Part shown: positions 1 to 8,216 of the stretch, one piece after another | Layout: each line of letters begins with the position of its first letter | Position numbering within the stretch: the first letter of the stretch is position 1 | Assembly (NCBI GenBank): GCA_016212515.1 | Contig: JACRFZ010000091.1 | Span: 1 to 50,689 of the forward strand | Direction of reading: 5' to 3' | DNA from: Candidatus Melainabacteria bacterium | GTDB lineage: Bacteria; Cyanobacteriota; Vampirovibrionia; Obscuribacterales; Obscuribacteraceae | DNA length: 50,689 nucleotides | The notes under the pieces: model-generated | Database searches by the model: none | Told to the model about the DNA's origin: nothing | Seen by the model: only the letters and a program-made list of their open reading frames with translations | Translations under genes and position numbers: made by a program

Positions 1-582
1 TACGGAAGCGCCAAAGGCAGGCAGGATCACAACGTCACCCCGGCCGATGGAAGAAAAGTCCTTGCTGCCATCGCTCCGCACTCCCAAAAACTCAATCCCC
101 ATTTCCCGCAAATTCGCATTGACTACGGGATTGTGAATAATCTCATTGGTGATCCAGATGCGCCGGTCGGGGAAGTGTTTGCGCGTTTCATAGGCCATGG
201 AAACAGCCCGATCTACCCCCCAGCAAAAACCAAAAGCTTCAGCCAACTTAATGGTCATTCCATTGCGGGATATTACGTTTCCGGAAGCGCGTAGTTCGGC
301 AACTAAATCCGACTCGTACTCTTTCTTGAGTTCGCCCTCCACTTCATCCTTAAGGCCGAAGCCCTTTCGGTGGTAGACCGACTTGTGCTTTTCCGGCGCC
401 GCCTCCTCTACCTTAGCTATTTTTGAACTGGAAGCTTCAGCGCCGGCTCCCTCGTAATAAGGATCTACCGGAGCGGCTCCAGCAAGCAGTTCTGACTCCT
501 GGACAGTCTCAATCTGGTCGCCTGCGGCTAAAGACGCCTCTTTATCGTCGGCTCCGGCAGTCCTGTTTTTCATAGAAGACAT
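1..582 (-). CDS. ispH: 4-hydroxy-3-methylbut-2-enyl diphosphate reductase, N-terminal part (cut by window edge)
   Basis: The last enzyme of the MEP isoprenoid pathway reduces HMBPP to IPP and DMAPP with a [4Fe-4S] cluster. I translated 194 residues with no stop; the rest lies outside the window. The stretch [20 protein letters not shown], followed by [18 protein letters not shown] and [10 protein letters not shown], matches IspH of the cyanobacterial/plant type. Cys120 in GFCWGV is the expected first cluster ligand. The core begins near residue 70 with [20 protein letters not shown]. Before it lies about 70 residues of Ala/Glu/Ser-rich, probably disordered sequence. Two in-frame ATG codons (582 and 573) could start it; I chose the outer one. 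It is divergent from the small exported protein at 794. Family assignment is firm; the exact start is not. Confidence 0.95.
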   Translation of the reverse strand, partial: MSSMKNRTAGADDKEASLAAGDQIETVQESELLAGAAPVDPYYEGAGAEASSSKIAKVEEAAPEKHKSVYHRKGFGLKDEVEGELKKEYESDLVAELRASGNVISRNGMTIKLAEAFGFCWGVDRAVSMAYETRKHFPDRRIWITNEIIHNPVVNANLREMGIEFLGVRSDGSKDFSSIGRGDVVILPAFGASV

Positions 583-793
583 TGTAAAGGCGATCCCCCG
601 GGCATCCAATGCATATAGATTCAAATACTTGGCAGCTTTAAAAGTACAATCTTAGCAAGACCCGGGTACGGATGTGGTACCAACGGGCTGAACCAGTGCT
701 ATCATGAGACGCACTAACATTACTAGTATCTCGCCAAGCTCTGCCAGATTCAATCAAATCAACTAATTCACCTGAATGGATGGAGGACTCCCA

Positions 794-1210
794 GTGAAAA
801 ATCGCAACAATTTGAAAGCTTTGACCTGTGCCGTATTGGCCGTTGCCGCCCTGGCATCGACCGTAAACGTGCAAGCCCTTGCTGATGAACCCAAAGACAT
901 GGCCAGCAATGCCGTGCTCTTCCCGGTACGCGCCGCCAGCATCGCCAGCGGTCTGGTGATTGGTATTCCGGTTGCGATTGCCCGCAGAAGTTCCAACCGC
1001 GTTATCGAATACACCGGCAACTTCGCCGATAAAATGGGTGGCAAAGACCACATTCCCCCGAAAGTATTCGGTTCCATCTTCGGTCTCCCCTTCGGTCTTC
1101 TGGTCGGAACCGGTGAAGGTCTCTACTACGGCGGTAAAAACGCTTTCTCCAACAGCGTAGAGAAGCCCTTCTCCCTGGCTGCATTCAGCCTCGACAAAGA
1201 GCTCGAATAA
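794..1210 (+). CDS. Small exported hydrophobic protein of unknown function
   Basis: A protein of 138 residues. I place the start at GTG 794 because GGAGG lies at 782-786, seven bases before it; an upstream in-frame ATG at 776 has no ribosome site. Residues 1-31 form a signal peptide (Lys/Arg/Asn start, hydrophobic core, then VQALADE). The mature part has two Gly-rich hydrophobic stretches, SIASGLVIGIPVAIARR and VFGSIFGLPFGLLVGTGEGL. These resemble glycine-zipper segments and could insert in or pack against a membrane. I do not recognise a family. It stands alone, with its own terminator right after the stop. Confidence 0.75.
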   Translation: MKNRNNLKALTCAVLAVAALASTVNVQALADEPKDMASNAVLFPVRAASIASGLVIGIPVAIARRSSNRVIEYTGNFADKMGGKDHIPPKVFGSIFGLPFGLLVGTGEGLYYGGKNAFSNSVEKPFSLAAFSLDKELE

Positions 1211-1243
1211 GCATTCCTCACTTTTAGAGGGGCAGTGGCTTAT

Positions 1244-1271
1244 AAAAAAACCCGGGCAACCGGGTTTTTTC
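1244..1271 (+). terminator. Rho-independent terminator after the small exported protein
   Basis: A CCCGG/CCGGG stem (1251-1255 with 1260-1264) closed by a GCAA tetraloop is extended by six A:T pairs and followed by T-rich sequence. It sits 34 bases after the stop at 1210. The A-tract on the left would also let it work on the minus strand. Confidence 0.85.
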
Positions 1272-1442
1272 TTTTGACAGGCGGAAAGCGGTTCGATGAC
1301 TTGACATCAAACTCACTGCTTTTTAGCGTTTGCCTTTTGAATAGTGGGTATAAGACATGGGGAGTTACCCTCTACTTTTCAGCTTGGCGATCCCACATGT
1401 GCCACCTGAGTGAGAGCGGGGTACCGTGAAAGGGAAAAGAGG

Positions 1443-4400
1443 ATGTCTATAGATAAAGACCGGGTGCTGAGATTAAATTGCCCGGGCTATGGCGAAGAAT
1501 CGTACCTCAACCTTGGGCAAGCCAAGTCGCTTGAGCATTATCAAGTGATAATTGCAAATCCTGTGAGCCTTTTGCATCTCTTTGACAAGGGGCCGGAGGC
1601 AGCCAGGCGTATCAATCACTTTCTGCAAGAAGGCATCAATCAGTTGAACGTGCCTGACGACGCACTGATTCAGGAATTGATCAATGAATCGGATGCCCGC
1701 CTGGAGGAACTGATACCCTTCCTCACCCAGGGCGGTCTTCTAATCTACTTTTTGTGCCGGCCCTTTATTTTGGCCGGACCAACTATCTCAGTGGACAATT
1801 ACGACTGGCTCTCTGTCTATGCCCCTTCCGCCAAAGTACCAGAGGGAAAAGGTCCCAGGCAGATGAGCGCCGTCAGCCATGGTCGCATAGTGGAGCCCAC
1901 GGAAGAAGGCGAACTCTCAGAGATGGCCGAATACCTGCATCTCCCTGGTATCGAATGGAACACAATTATCAGAACCGACTTCCTTTCCAGCAACTATTCA
2001 GTGCTGGCAACAGCCGGACCTAAGAAATGTATCGCCGCACAGTTCTGGGCCGGGGACAAAGGCGGTAAAGTTATCTTCCTGCCTGCGCCCTATTCGCCTG
2101 ACTTCGACAAAGTCCTCATGGAAGGAGTCAATAAGTGGTATCAAAACACCAAGCCCGGCTCAAATGCTCAAAGTAGCCCTACCCCAAAAGACTCTCTCGA
2201 CCTTTCCCAACTGGTTGCCAGCGCCGAAGACTCACTCAAAATACTGGATCAAATTGAAACACCTAAATCAGACATCAACATAGGAACGGCTCCCTTGACT
2301 GAACCAACCCCCCCGGCACAGCCGACCGTAGACAAAAAAACCGAGGTCAAGCAAGCGCCCAAAGGTGCCCTCAAATCACTTTTTGCCAACAAGGGACTCC
2401 TTGATGATGACGATGACGACGAATTGGAACCGTCCGCGCCGGCCGCAGCCAGCCCCGAAGTAGCGAAGGTAACAGCCGAAGATATACTCAAGTCGGTATC
2501 AATGGAGGCCGAGCGCCTCAGTAAAGAATTTGAATCAACACCGCCGGCAGTACCACAAATGGAAGCGGTTCAGGCGCAAGTCAGCCCGGAAGAGCCCATA
2601 GCTGCAGTAACTCCGTCAGAGACGATGCAAGAACCTCAAGATAGGCCGCCTTTCACGCTGGCGGCAATCGCCACCACCAGCACACAAACGCCAATGCCGC
2701 TCTCGGACGAAGTGAAGCCGCCCATGGAGCAGGCTGATCTAGCAATTGATGACAATCTCGATCTCGACAAAATCATCATGGCCTCCATGGAACTCTCGAA
2801 GAAGATCGATGACCAGACGACCCTGGTGCAGGACCAACCGCAAGTAGCGCCTCCCGCAGCAGCTCCGACCATCAACCTGGCGGAAGTGATCGATATAGAC
2901 CCGTCCCAGACTTCCACTGCCGCCTTACCGGCGGACAATTCGAACGCAGCAGTGGCCGGCTTCGAGTTGAAGCGAGCTACCGCCGATATGGACCTGTCGG
3001 AATTTGCTGAAACTGCCAGACAGTTAGTCCAGCAAGCCAATGAGATTGAGTCGGCAACCAGAGAACCTGGCAAACCACCGGTTCAGACGCCCATGACTAA
3101 AATAAACGAGCAACTCAAGCAGAGCGAAAGCAACACTCCCCTTGATGTTTCAGAGGCCATCGATGTAACTTCCGAGCCTGTAATAAGTCCTTCCATGCTC
3201 GAACAACTACAGATGGTACTGCCCACAGCTGATGTAAAAGCAGAGTCGACACCGGAAGAGGCGCAGAATCAGTTGCTTAACGGCATGATAAAGGACATGC
3301 TCATCCAGCAGGAAGAAGAAGAGAGTAATCCTAAGAGTTCCCCATCCGCACCTATCGCCGGCGATATCACTCCCCAGCGTCCGGATAAACCGGCGACCTC
3401 CATGAGTATGGATGAGTTTCGTCAGACTTTTGAATTCCTCAAGGAAGAGGAAGGGACTGCCGCCGCCTCGCAAGCGGCTGCGGAAGCCGGTGAAGTGCAA
3501 GCAGCGGCGCAGCCGTTTGAAATGCAACAAAAAGCAGGCGCCGACCAGAGCGAAGCACCGGATATTTTTGCAGCCCCTGTCGAATCGGAAGTTCGAAACA
3601 GTGAAGGTCGAGGCAGTCTCAGATCTATAGTGCAATCCCTTGGTCAGACCGGTCTGCCCGAAAGCACAGCAAAGGCAGCCGGCGGTCCGGCCTGGCTATC
3701 AGGCCCTGAATCCAGCGCCCCCGCTACAGACCAGAGCGCTTTCGACGCCACCTCCACCCAGGAGTCGATTCCTGCACTGGATGTGGCCCAGGAAATAATT
3801 CAACCCACTTATCAGGCCGAACTCCTCGGTCAACCTGACTTATTGACGCCGACACCGGTGAAGGAAAGCGCCTCGCAGCCGGAGACGCCGGCCGTCAATA
3901 CGGCACCGGCAACATTTGCTCCAGCCGTGCCTGCTGCGGCTCCCGAACCGCCGGCAACATTTGCTCCAGCCCTGCCTGCAAGCCTACCAACCCAGCCGGA
4001 GCTACCACCCTTACCAGCCTCATTGGTGGCTGAGGAGCCCGCCCCGCCAGTTCCCACACCGCCGGCGGTGATACCTCAGGCGGCAGCACCCGTCACCGAA
4101 CCGGTAAAAGAGATGCAACATCAGCCTGCGCCGGATCTACAGGCTCCACAGGCGCTACCGGCGCCGCCGGTCAGTCAGGCACCACCGATGATGCAACAGC
4201 CGGCACTGGCACCACCGCTCGAACCACCCAAGCCTGCGCCGGCTCCAGCCTGGGCGGCAGCACCGAACAAAGCTCCCGCTTTCACTCCTCCGGCCGCACC
4301 ACAACCCGAAGCGAAAGCACCACCGGCTTTTGTGGCTCCCCCGCCAGCTCCCTCACCCACGGTCTCGCCCGGCAATGGCAACGGTAGCAATTCAAATCAG

Positions 4401-5141
4401 ACTTTACCCCCATTACCTGACTTGCAAGAAGATCCAGACTCTCACTCGCCCGCTAAGGAACTAATGATAAAAATGGAAGAACTAACGCAAACAATGAATC
4501 TCACCTGGACTCAGGACTTCTCCTTCCCGTATGTCGATGCTCTCAAAGGCGAACATGGACAGATGATGGAACAACTGAGACAGATGCAGTTGCGTATTTC
4601 CGCCCTCGACTCCAGAATCAGAGCCATTGAAGGTCTCAAGCACGTGCTTCTCACCGGCGAAAGTGATCCGCTTTTGGCGGCTTCCCAGGAAGTATTGTCG
4701 CGGCTGGGTTGGACCGTCTCTCCGTCCCGCTCCAATCCCGGTGAATTGTGGCTTTCTCGCGGCGATCAGATCGATGCCATTGCCAGAGTGGTGCGCAGCC
4801 CTGGAGCCGCTAACCGTTCAGAGATAGCCCAACTAGCTGAATCCGTCATTGCCTTCTGGGACGAGTATGAAATTGAACCGAAAGGTATTCTCCTGGCTCA
4901 AACCTGGTTCAGCAAAACTCCGGCTGAAAGAACCGATCCGGATTTCACTCCGGCCCTGCAAGAATTTGCCGGCAAGAAAAACCTTTGCTTGATGTCCTCA
5001 TTACAGCTCCTGGGTATGTACAAAGACCTGGAAATGGGGGGCATGCCGGTAGAAGAGATGCGGAAACGCATGTTGGAAACTAATGGCAGACTTATGGGCT
5101 TCACTCTCGATAACAACGTGGCACCGGGACAGACGGTGTAA
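1443..5141 (+). CDS. Giant Pro/Ala-rich protein with C-terminal degenerate PD-(D/E)XK-like domain
   Basis: About 1232 residues from ATG 1443, which follows a purine-rich ribosome site; in-frame codons extend 33 bases further up. Residues 1-260 look globular, with VIIANPVSLLHLF, TQGGLLIYFLCRPF and DNYDWL; I do not know this domain. Residues 260-990 are low complexity: acidic and Gln/Ser-rich, with a DDDDDDE run near 326, then dense Pro/Ala repeats. A probable coiled coil spans about 1005-1065. The last 160 residues (LLAASQEVLSRLGWTV, DEYEIEPKGILLAQTWF, KKNLCLMSSLQLLGMYK) resemble the restriction-endonuclease-like fold seen in stand-alone PD-(D/E)XK proteins. The usual E-x-K is replaced by AIARVV, so catalysis is unlikely. 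There is no signal peptide or membrane segment. It is probably cotranscribed with the receiver-like protein 40 bases downstream, which is also Pro/Ala-rich. A structural or scaffold role is my guess. Confidence 0.8.
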   Translation: MSIDKDRVLRLNCPGYGEESYLNLGQAKSLEHYQVIIANPVSLLHLFDKGPEAARRINHFLQEGINQLNVPDDALIQELINESDARLEELIPFLTQGGLLIYFLCRPFILAGPTISVDNYDWLSVYAPSAKVPEGKGPRQMSAVSHGRIVEPTEEGELSEMAEYLHLPGIEWNTIIRTDFLSSNYSVLATAGPKKCIAAQFWAGDKGGKVIFLPAPYSPDFDKVLMEGVNKWYQNTKPGSNAQSSPTPKDSLDLSQLVASAEDSLKILDQIETPKSDINIGTAPLTEPTPPAQPTVDKKTEVKQAPKGALKSLFANKGLLDDDDDDELEPSAPAAASPEVAKVTAEDILKSVSMEAERLSKEFESTPPAVPQMEAVQAQVSPEEPIAAVTPSETMQEPQDRPPFTLAAIATTSTQTPMPLSDEVKPPMEQADLAIDDNLDLDKIIMASMELSKKIDDQTTLVQDQPQVAPPAAAPTINLAEVIDIDPSQTSTAALPADNSNAAVAGFELKRATADMDLSEFAETARQLVQQANEIESATREPGKPPVQTPMTKINEQLKQSESNTPLDVSEAIDVTSEPVISPSMLEQLQMVLPTADVKAESTPEEAQNQLLNGMIKDMLIQQEEEESNPKSSPSAPIAGDITPQRPDKPATSMSMDEFRQTFEFLKEEEGTAAASQAAAEAGEVQAAAQPFEMQQKAGADQSEAPDIFAAPVESEVRNSEGRGSLRSIVQSLGQTGLPESTAKAAGGPAWLSGPESSAPATDQSAFDATSTQESIPALDVAQEIIQPTYQAELLGQPDLLTPTPVKESASQPETPAVNTAPATFAPAVPAAAPEPPATFAPALPASLPTQPELPPLPASLVAEEPAPPVPTPPAVIPQAAAPVTEPVKEMQHQPAPDLQAPQALPAPPVSQAPPMMQQPALAPPLEPPKPAPAPAWAAAPNKAPAFTPPAAPQPEAKAPPAFVAPPPAPSPTVSPGNGNGSNSNQTLPPLPDLQEDPDSHSPAKELMIKMEELTQTMNLTWTQDFSFPYVDALKGEHGQMMEQLRQMQLRISALDSRIRAIEGLKHVLLTGESDPLLAASQEVLSRLGWTVSPSRSNPGELWLSRGDQIDAIARVVRSPGAANRSEIAQLAESVIAFWDEYEIEPKGILLAQTWFSKTPAERTDPDFTPALQEFAGKKNLCLMSSLQLLGMYKDLEMGGMPVEEMRKRMLETNGRLMGFTLDNNVAPGQTV

Positions 5142-5181
5142 ACTATCAACGTGGCAATGGCAATGAAGGGGCTTGTCAACC

Positions 5182-6375
5182 GTGAGCATACCGACCTTAT
5201 TGGTTTGTGATGGCGGCGAATCCAGACAGGATGTTCTGGAGAAAATGATCAAGGCGGAACCAGGGCTCAAGTACCTGGCTACCGTTGGTCTTGTAAACGG
5301 CACAAGAGCCGTAGAGCAAGCCATAAAGGTAGGCGGCAAACTAATCTGGATTGATCTCGAGGACGAGCCGGACAAAGCCATCGATTTGATCGCCGAAGTG
5401 AGAAATATGTTTCCGCAGGCAAATCTTCTGGCCTCGGCAAACGGGGTCGCTCCTGACATTATCAGAGCGGCCCTCAACCTCGGCGCCCTCGATGTGGTGC
5501 GACCCGAAACCGCCACTCAGCAATTGCAGAATCTGGTAGCTAGAATCAACGGAACAGCACCGGCACCGGCTCCGGTGCAAGCTCCCGCTCCAGCACCGGC
5601 TCCAGTGCCAGCTCCCGCTCCGGCTCCAGTGCCGGTTCCAGCTCAGGCTCCGACGGCCGCCCCGGAACCAGCTCCGGCTGCCGGAGGCTCAAAGTGGGGA
5701 GACCTGGACTCCATCCCTACACCCAAAGCGGCTGCCAAAGCGCAGGAAGCGACGGGCGAGATCAATATCGGACAGATGCCCAGACAGGACATCGATGTAT
5801 CCGCTGCCAGAGAAATGATTCAAGCCCAGGCTCAACAGCAACCGGTTGCCGTTCCGGCACCGATGCCTGCGCAAGCTCCCACGCCGGCGCCCGCCCCGGC
5901 TCCTGAAGGCGGTTCTCGCTGGGGCGATCTGGACTCCATACCAACACCAAAAGCAAGTGGAGCGGCACCAGCTCCCGCTCCCGCTCCCGCACCGGCACCG
6001 GCACCGGCACCGGCTCCGCCTCCCGCACCGGCACCAGCTCCCGCACCGGCACCAGCTCCCGCACCGGCACTAATGCCTGAACCGGCGGTGGCAGCACCTG
6101 CCGAGGGCGCATCCAAGTGGGGAGACCTGGATGCCATCCCGACTCCCAAGGCCGTCACTACGGAAATGGAAAAGGTAGCGAGACCGCCAGCCGATCCGTC
6201 CGCGCCGCCACCGCCTTTGCCCACGCCGAAACCACGCAGCGACGTAAATCTCAGGCCATCTCCCAACAAAGCCGAGATGTACAACATGCCTTCAACGCCG
6301 GCCTGGATGGTGGCAGTAATCCTGATTGTAATCATGGCTTGTGTCGGTTACGCCTTCATAATGCGCCCGCACTGA
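5182..6375 (+). CDS. Tail-anchored receiver-like protein with Pro/Ala spacers and three copies of a WGDLDxIPTPKA motif
   Basis: About 397 residues. GTG 5182 is preferred because AAGGGG (5166-5171) lies ten bases upstream; the TTG at 5173 is too close to it. Residues 1-120 look like a CheY/CpaE-type receiver: LLVCDGGESR at the first strand, IWIDLEDEP with an Asp at the phosphoacceptor place, and ALNLGALDVVRPE at the end. The usual Lys before the final Pro is Arg, so signalling may be atypical. The middle holds two long alternating Ala-Pro stretches and three copies of a 16-residue motif. A single hydrophobic segment, AWMVAVILIVIMACVGYAFI, ends five residues before the C-terminus, so the protein should be tail-anchored with the receiver in the cytoplasm. 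It is probably in an operon with the giant protein upstream. The role is unknown. Confidence 0.82.
   Translation: MSIPTLLVCDGGESRQDVLEKMIKAEPGLKYLATVGLVNGTRAVEQAIKVGGKLIWIDLEDEPDKAIDLIAEVRNMFPQANLLASANGVAPDIIRAALNLGALDVVRPETATQQLQNLVARINGTAPAPAPVQAPAPAPAPVPAPAPAPVPVPAQAPTAAPEPAPAAGGSKWGDLDSIPTPKAAAKAQEATGEINIGQMPRQDIDVSAAREMIQAQAQQQPVAVPAPMPAQAPTPAPAPAPEGGSRWGDLDSIPTPKASGAAPAPAPAPAPAPAPAPAPPPAPAPAPAPAPAPAPALMPEPAVAAPAEGASKWGDLDAIPTPKAVTTEMEKVARPPADPSAPPPPLPTPKPRSDVNLRPSPNKAEMYNMPSTPAWMVAVILIVIMACVGYAFIMRPH
5548..6090 (+). repeat. Imperfect Ala-Pro hexanucleotide repeats inside the receiver-like gene
   Basis: Two blocks, about 5548-5680 and 5965-6090, consist of degenerate GC(A/T)CC(G/T/C) units encoding alternating Ala and Pro with occasional Val or Gln. 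Units vary at third positions, so this is an old or selected array. Similar PA-rich spacers in TonB-type proteins are rigid and extended. Confidence 0.85.
5683..6153 (+). repeat. Three-copy peptide motif repeat (GGSKWGDLDSIPTPKA)
   Basis: Copies lie at 5683-5730, 5908-5955 and 6106-6153 and encode GGSKWGDLDSIPTPKA, GGSRWGDLDSIPTPKA and GASKWGDLDAIPTPKA. They are 225 and 198 bases apart and separated by Pro/Ala linkers. The DNA differs at many third positions while the peptide is nearly constant, which points to selection on the peptide. Confidence 0.9.
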
Positions 6376-6381
6376 TAATGT

Positions 6382-6720
6382 TCAAGCTCTCAGTTCGTTG
6401 ATGCGAGCGGCCAGAAAAAAGTCCGCTTCAGTGAGCGCGGCATCATTCTGACGGGAGAGCGAATGAGTCCAGATCTCCACGGAAAGAGAACCCCAGCGCA
6501 CCAGCAAATCCGGATGGTGCCCAATTTCTTCCGCTATCGCACCTACCAAATTGGCAAGGGCAAGAGACTCGGCAAAATTCTGCAAGACAAAAGTACGGCA
6601 GAGTTTGCCATCTGCATTAATGGACCAACCGTTCAGACGCTGCAGAAGTTCCAATTTCCCGCTCTCATCCAACTTCTTTAAGCGGGAGCAGTCTATGACC
6701 GGTTCGGTTTGCTCGGACAT
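6382..6720 (-). CDS. phhB: Pterin-4a-carbinolamine dehydratase
   Basis: It dehydrates 4a-hydroxytetrahydrobiopterin in pterin recycling, classically for phenylalanine hydroxylase; in bacteria without that enzyme the role may differ. 112 residues, the usual size for the family. The diagnostic EEIGHHPDLLVRWGSLSVEI carries the paired histidines, and LTEADFFLAARI ends the fold. AGGAG lies seven bases before the ATG. It converges with the receiver-like gene (stops six bases apart) and lies downstream of htrA, separated from it by a terminator. No phenylalanine hydroxylase is seen here. Confidence 0.93.
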   Translation of the reverse strand: MSEQTEPVIDCSRLKKLDESGKLELLQRLNGWSINADGKLCRTFVLQNFAESLALANLVGAIAEEIGHHPDLLVRWGSLSVEIWTHSLSRQNDAALTEADFFLAARINELRA

Positions 6721-6741
6721 TGGCCTACTCCTGCGCCGCCT

Positions 6742-6768
6742 CTAAACAAAAGGGCAAAGCTATGCCCC
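6742..6768 (-). terminator. Rho-independent terminator after the HtrA gene
   Basis: Read on the minus strand, GGGCA and TGCCC pair around a six-base loop and run into TTTTGTTT. It lies between the htrA stop (6777) and the phhB start (6720), so phhB probably has its own promoter or depends on readthrough. Confidence 0.7.
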
Positions 6769-6776
6769 AAGAATTA

Positions 6777-8201
6777 TCAGCCATGGGGTCTAAATTTTGC
6801 GAAGTCACCCAATTCAAGGCTTATGGGCAATTCCTTGCCTTCTCTTTTAACCGTCAATTCAATCACCTTACCAGGCTTATCATCACGGGTGAGGGTGCGC
6901 ACTTCCTGGGCTCGACGCACAAGCACGCCCTTGACTTTAAGAATCAGGTCTCCGGGCTTAAGGCCGGCAGCCTCAGCCGGTCCTTTCGCTTCCACTCTCG
7001 TCACTCGCACCGCCACCGAAGATGATGGCAAAGTCAGGGAGCGAGTCATATTCGGATCTACGTCTTCCATGACCAATCCCATATAAGGTCTGGCAATGGA
7101 ACCATGGGCGACGAGTTCACGGGAGACATAGGCAGCAGCGTCGGCCGGCACCGAGAAGCTAATTCCGGGTGTGCCACCACGAACGGCGGCATTGATACCA
7201 ATTACTTCACCTTTTATATTGAGAAGAGGACCGCCGGAACTGCCGATGTATAGCAAAGCATCATGCTGAATAAGCTCAACCCTGTTATTGTTCACTTCCT
7301 GCAAAGAACGATCGGCCGCACTGACAACTCCGGTGGTCACCGTATGATCAAGACCGACAGGCGACCCGACCGCTACGACCCAGTCACCCGGTCTAACCTC
7401 ACTAATGTCCGCAAATTTGAGAACCGGAAGATTCTCTGCTTCGACCTTAACCACAGCCAGATCGGTAAAGTCATCCTTTCCTATAAGTTTTGCTTCCATC
7501 GTTTTGTGATTATGGAAAGTGACATCGATGGTCTCAAAATTCTTGAATGCATGGGCGCAAGTCAAGATGTATCCATCAGACCTGATGATAAGACCGGTAG
7601 CCTGATTCGGCATCATCTCGGAAGAGGGATTGTTATACTGCTCGGCACCGTCCGGACTAGCCACCATCTTCGGTATCATTCTGATATCCAGCGTAACGAC
7701 GCAAGGATTAGTGCGTGCCACAATATCGGACATGATATTGGCCGGAGCAATCTTGCTCTTGCCATCAAAAAGATTGGCAAAAACAGGATCGATGCTGGAG
7801 GTGACGGGAGCATGAGGCAAAAGCTGATTGCCGGCCCAGAGACCGACGGCCAACATATTCACAGCGGTGACAAGAAGCAGGATCTCCATTGTCTTCTTCT
7901 TCACATAAACCGTCTGCGCGCCGGCCTTATCGCCGGTCTTATCACCGGTCTGGGCGGCGGAAGGCTTTGCCTTAGCGGAAGCACTGGCGGAAGAGCTACC
8001 AGAGGGCTGCCCTTCCTCATTCTTGACGGTAATATCCTTGGTGTAAGGTTGCCAGTTCCCAGCCGAGCGATCTTCCATCAAAGACCGCCGCTTAGACTCA
8101 GCGCTGGAAGCAGCAGCGCCCGACTTTTCGGGTGCAGGTTCATTGTCCTCGTCGTGATCGGAGGCGATGTAAATGGGCACATTTTCTGGAATATCAGGCA
8201 T
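6777..8201 (-). CDS. htrA: Membrane-anchored HtrA/Deg-type serine protease with one PDZ domain
   Basis: A protease for misfolded envelope proteins, by family. 474 residues in order: a cytoplasmic low-complexity region of about 100 residues, one membrane segment at about 105-126 (MEILLLVTAVNMLAVGLWAG), a trypsin-like domain at about 155-350 and a PDZ domain at about 365-465 (AEAAGLKPGDLILKVKGV). The triad is visible: His217 in TCAHAF, Asp247 in DFTDLAV and Ser322 in GSSGGPLL. The long N-terminal extension, rich in Ser, Ala and Lys with two TGDK units, is unusual for HtrA. I see no ribosome site before the ATG; an AT-rich stretch lies directly upstream. It is 15 bases downstream of a broken gene on the same strand. 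Confidence 0.92.
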   Translation of the reverse strand: MPDIPENVPIYIASDHDEDNEPAPEKSGAAASSAESKRRSLMEDRSAGNWQPYTKDITVKNEEGQPSGSSSASASAKAKPSAAQTGDKTGDKAGAQTVYVKKKTMEILLLVTAVNMLAVGLWAGNQLLPHAPVTSSIDPVFANLFDGKSKIAPANIMSDIVARTNPCVVTLDIRMIPKMVASPDGAEQYNNPSSEMMPNQATGLIIRSDGYILTCAHAFKNFETIDVTFHNHKTMEAKLIGKDDFTDLAVVKVEAENLPVLKFADISEVRPGDWVVAVGSPVGLDHTVTTGVVSAADRSLQEVNNNRVELIQHDALLYIGSSGGPLLNIKGEVIGINAAVRGGTPGISFSVPADAAAYVSRELVAHGSIARPYMGLVMEDVDPNMTRSLTLPSSSVAVRVTRVEAKGPAEAAGLKPGDLILKVKGVLVRRAQEVRTLTRDDKPGKVIELTVKREGKELPISLELGDFAKFRPHG

Positions 8202-8216
8202 GGCTAAATAATAACA

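Noticed and set aside
638..1051. Minus-strand frames opposite the small exported protein
   Set aside because: The plus frame has a signal peptide, ribosome site and terminator; the opposite frames have none.
1301..1306. TTGACA as the -35 of a promoter for the giant Pro/Ala-rich protein
   Set aside because: No acceptable -10 lies at 16-18 bases; TATAAG at 1349 is too far away.
5548..6090. The repeated hexanucleotide blocks as a CRISPR or minisatellite outside genes
   Set aside because: The repeats keep the reading frame, encode Ala-Pro and have no unique spacers.
7263..8207. A 314-codon plus-strand open frame opposite htrA
   Set aside because: It is antisense to a protease with all catalytic residues in place.
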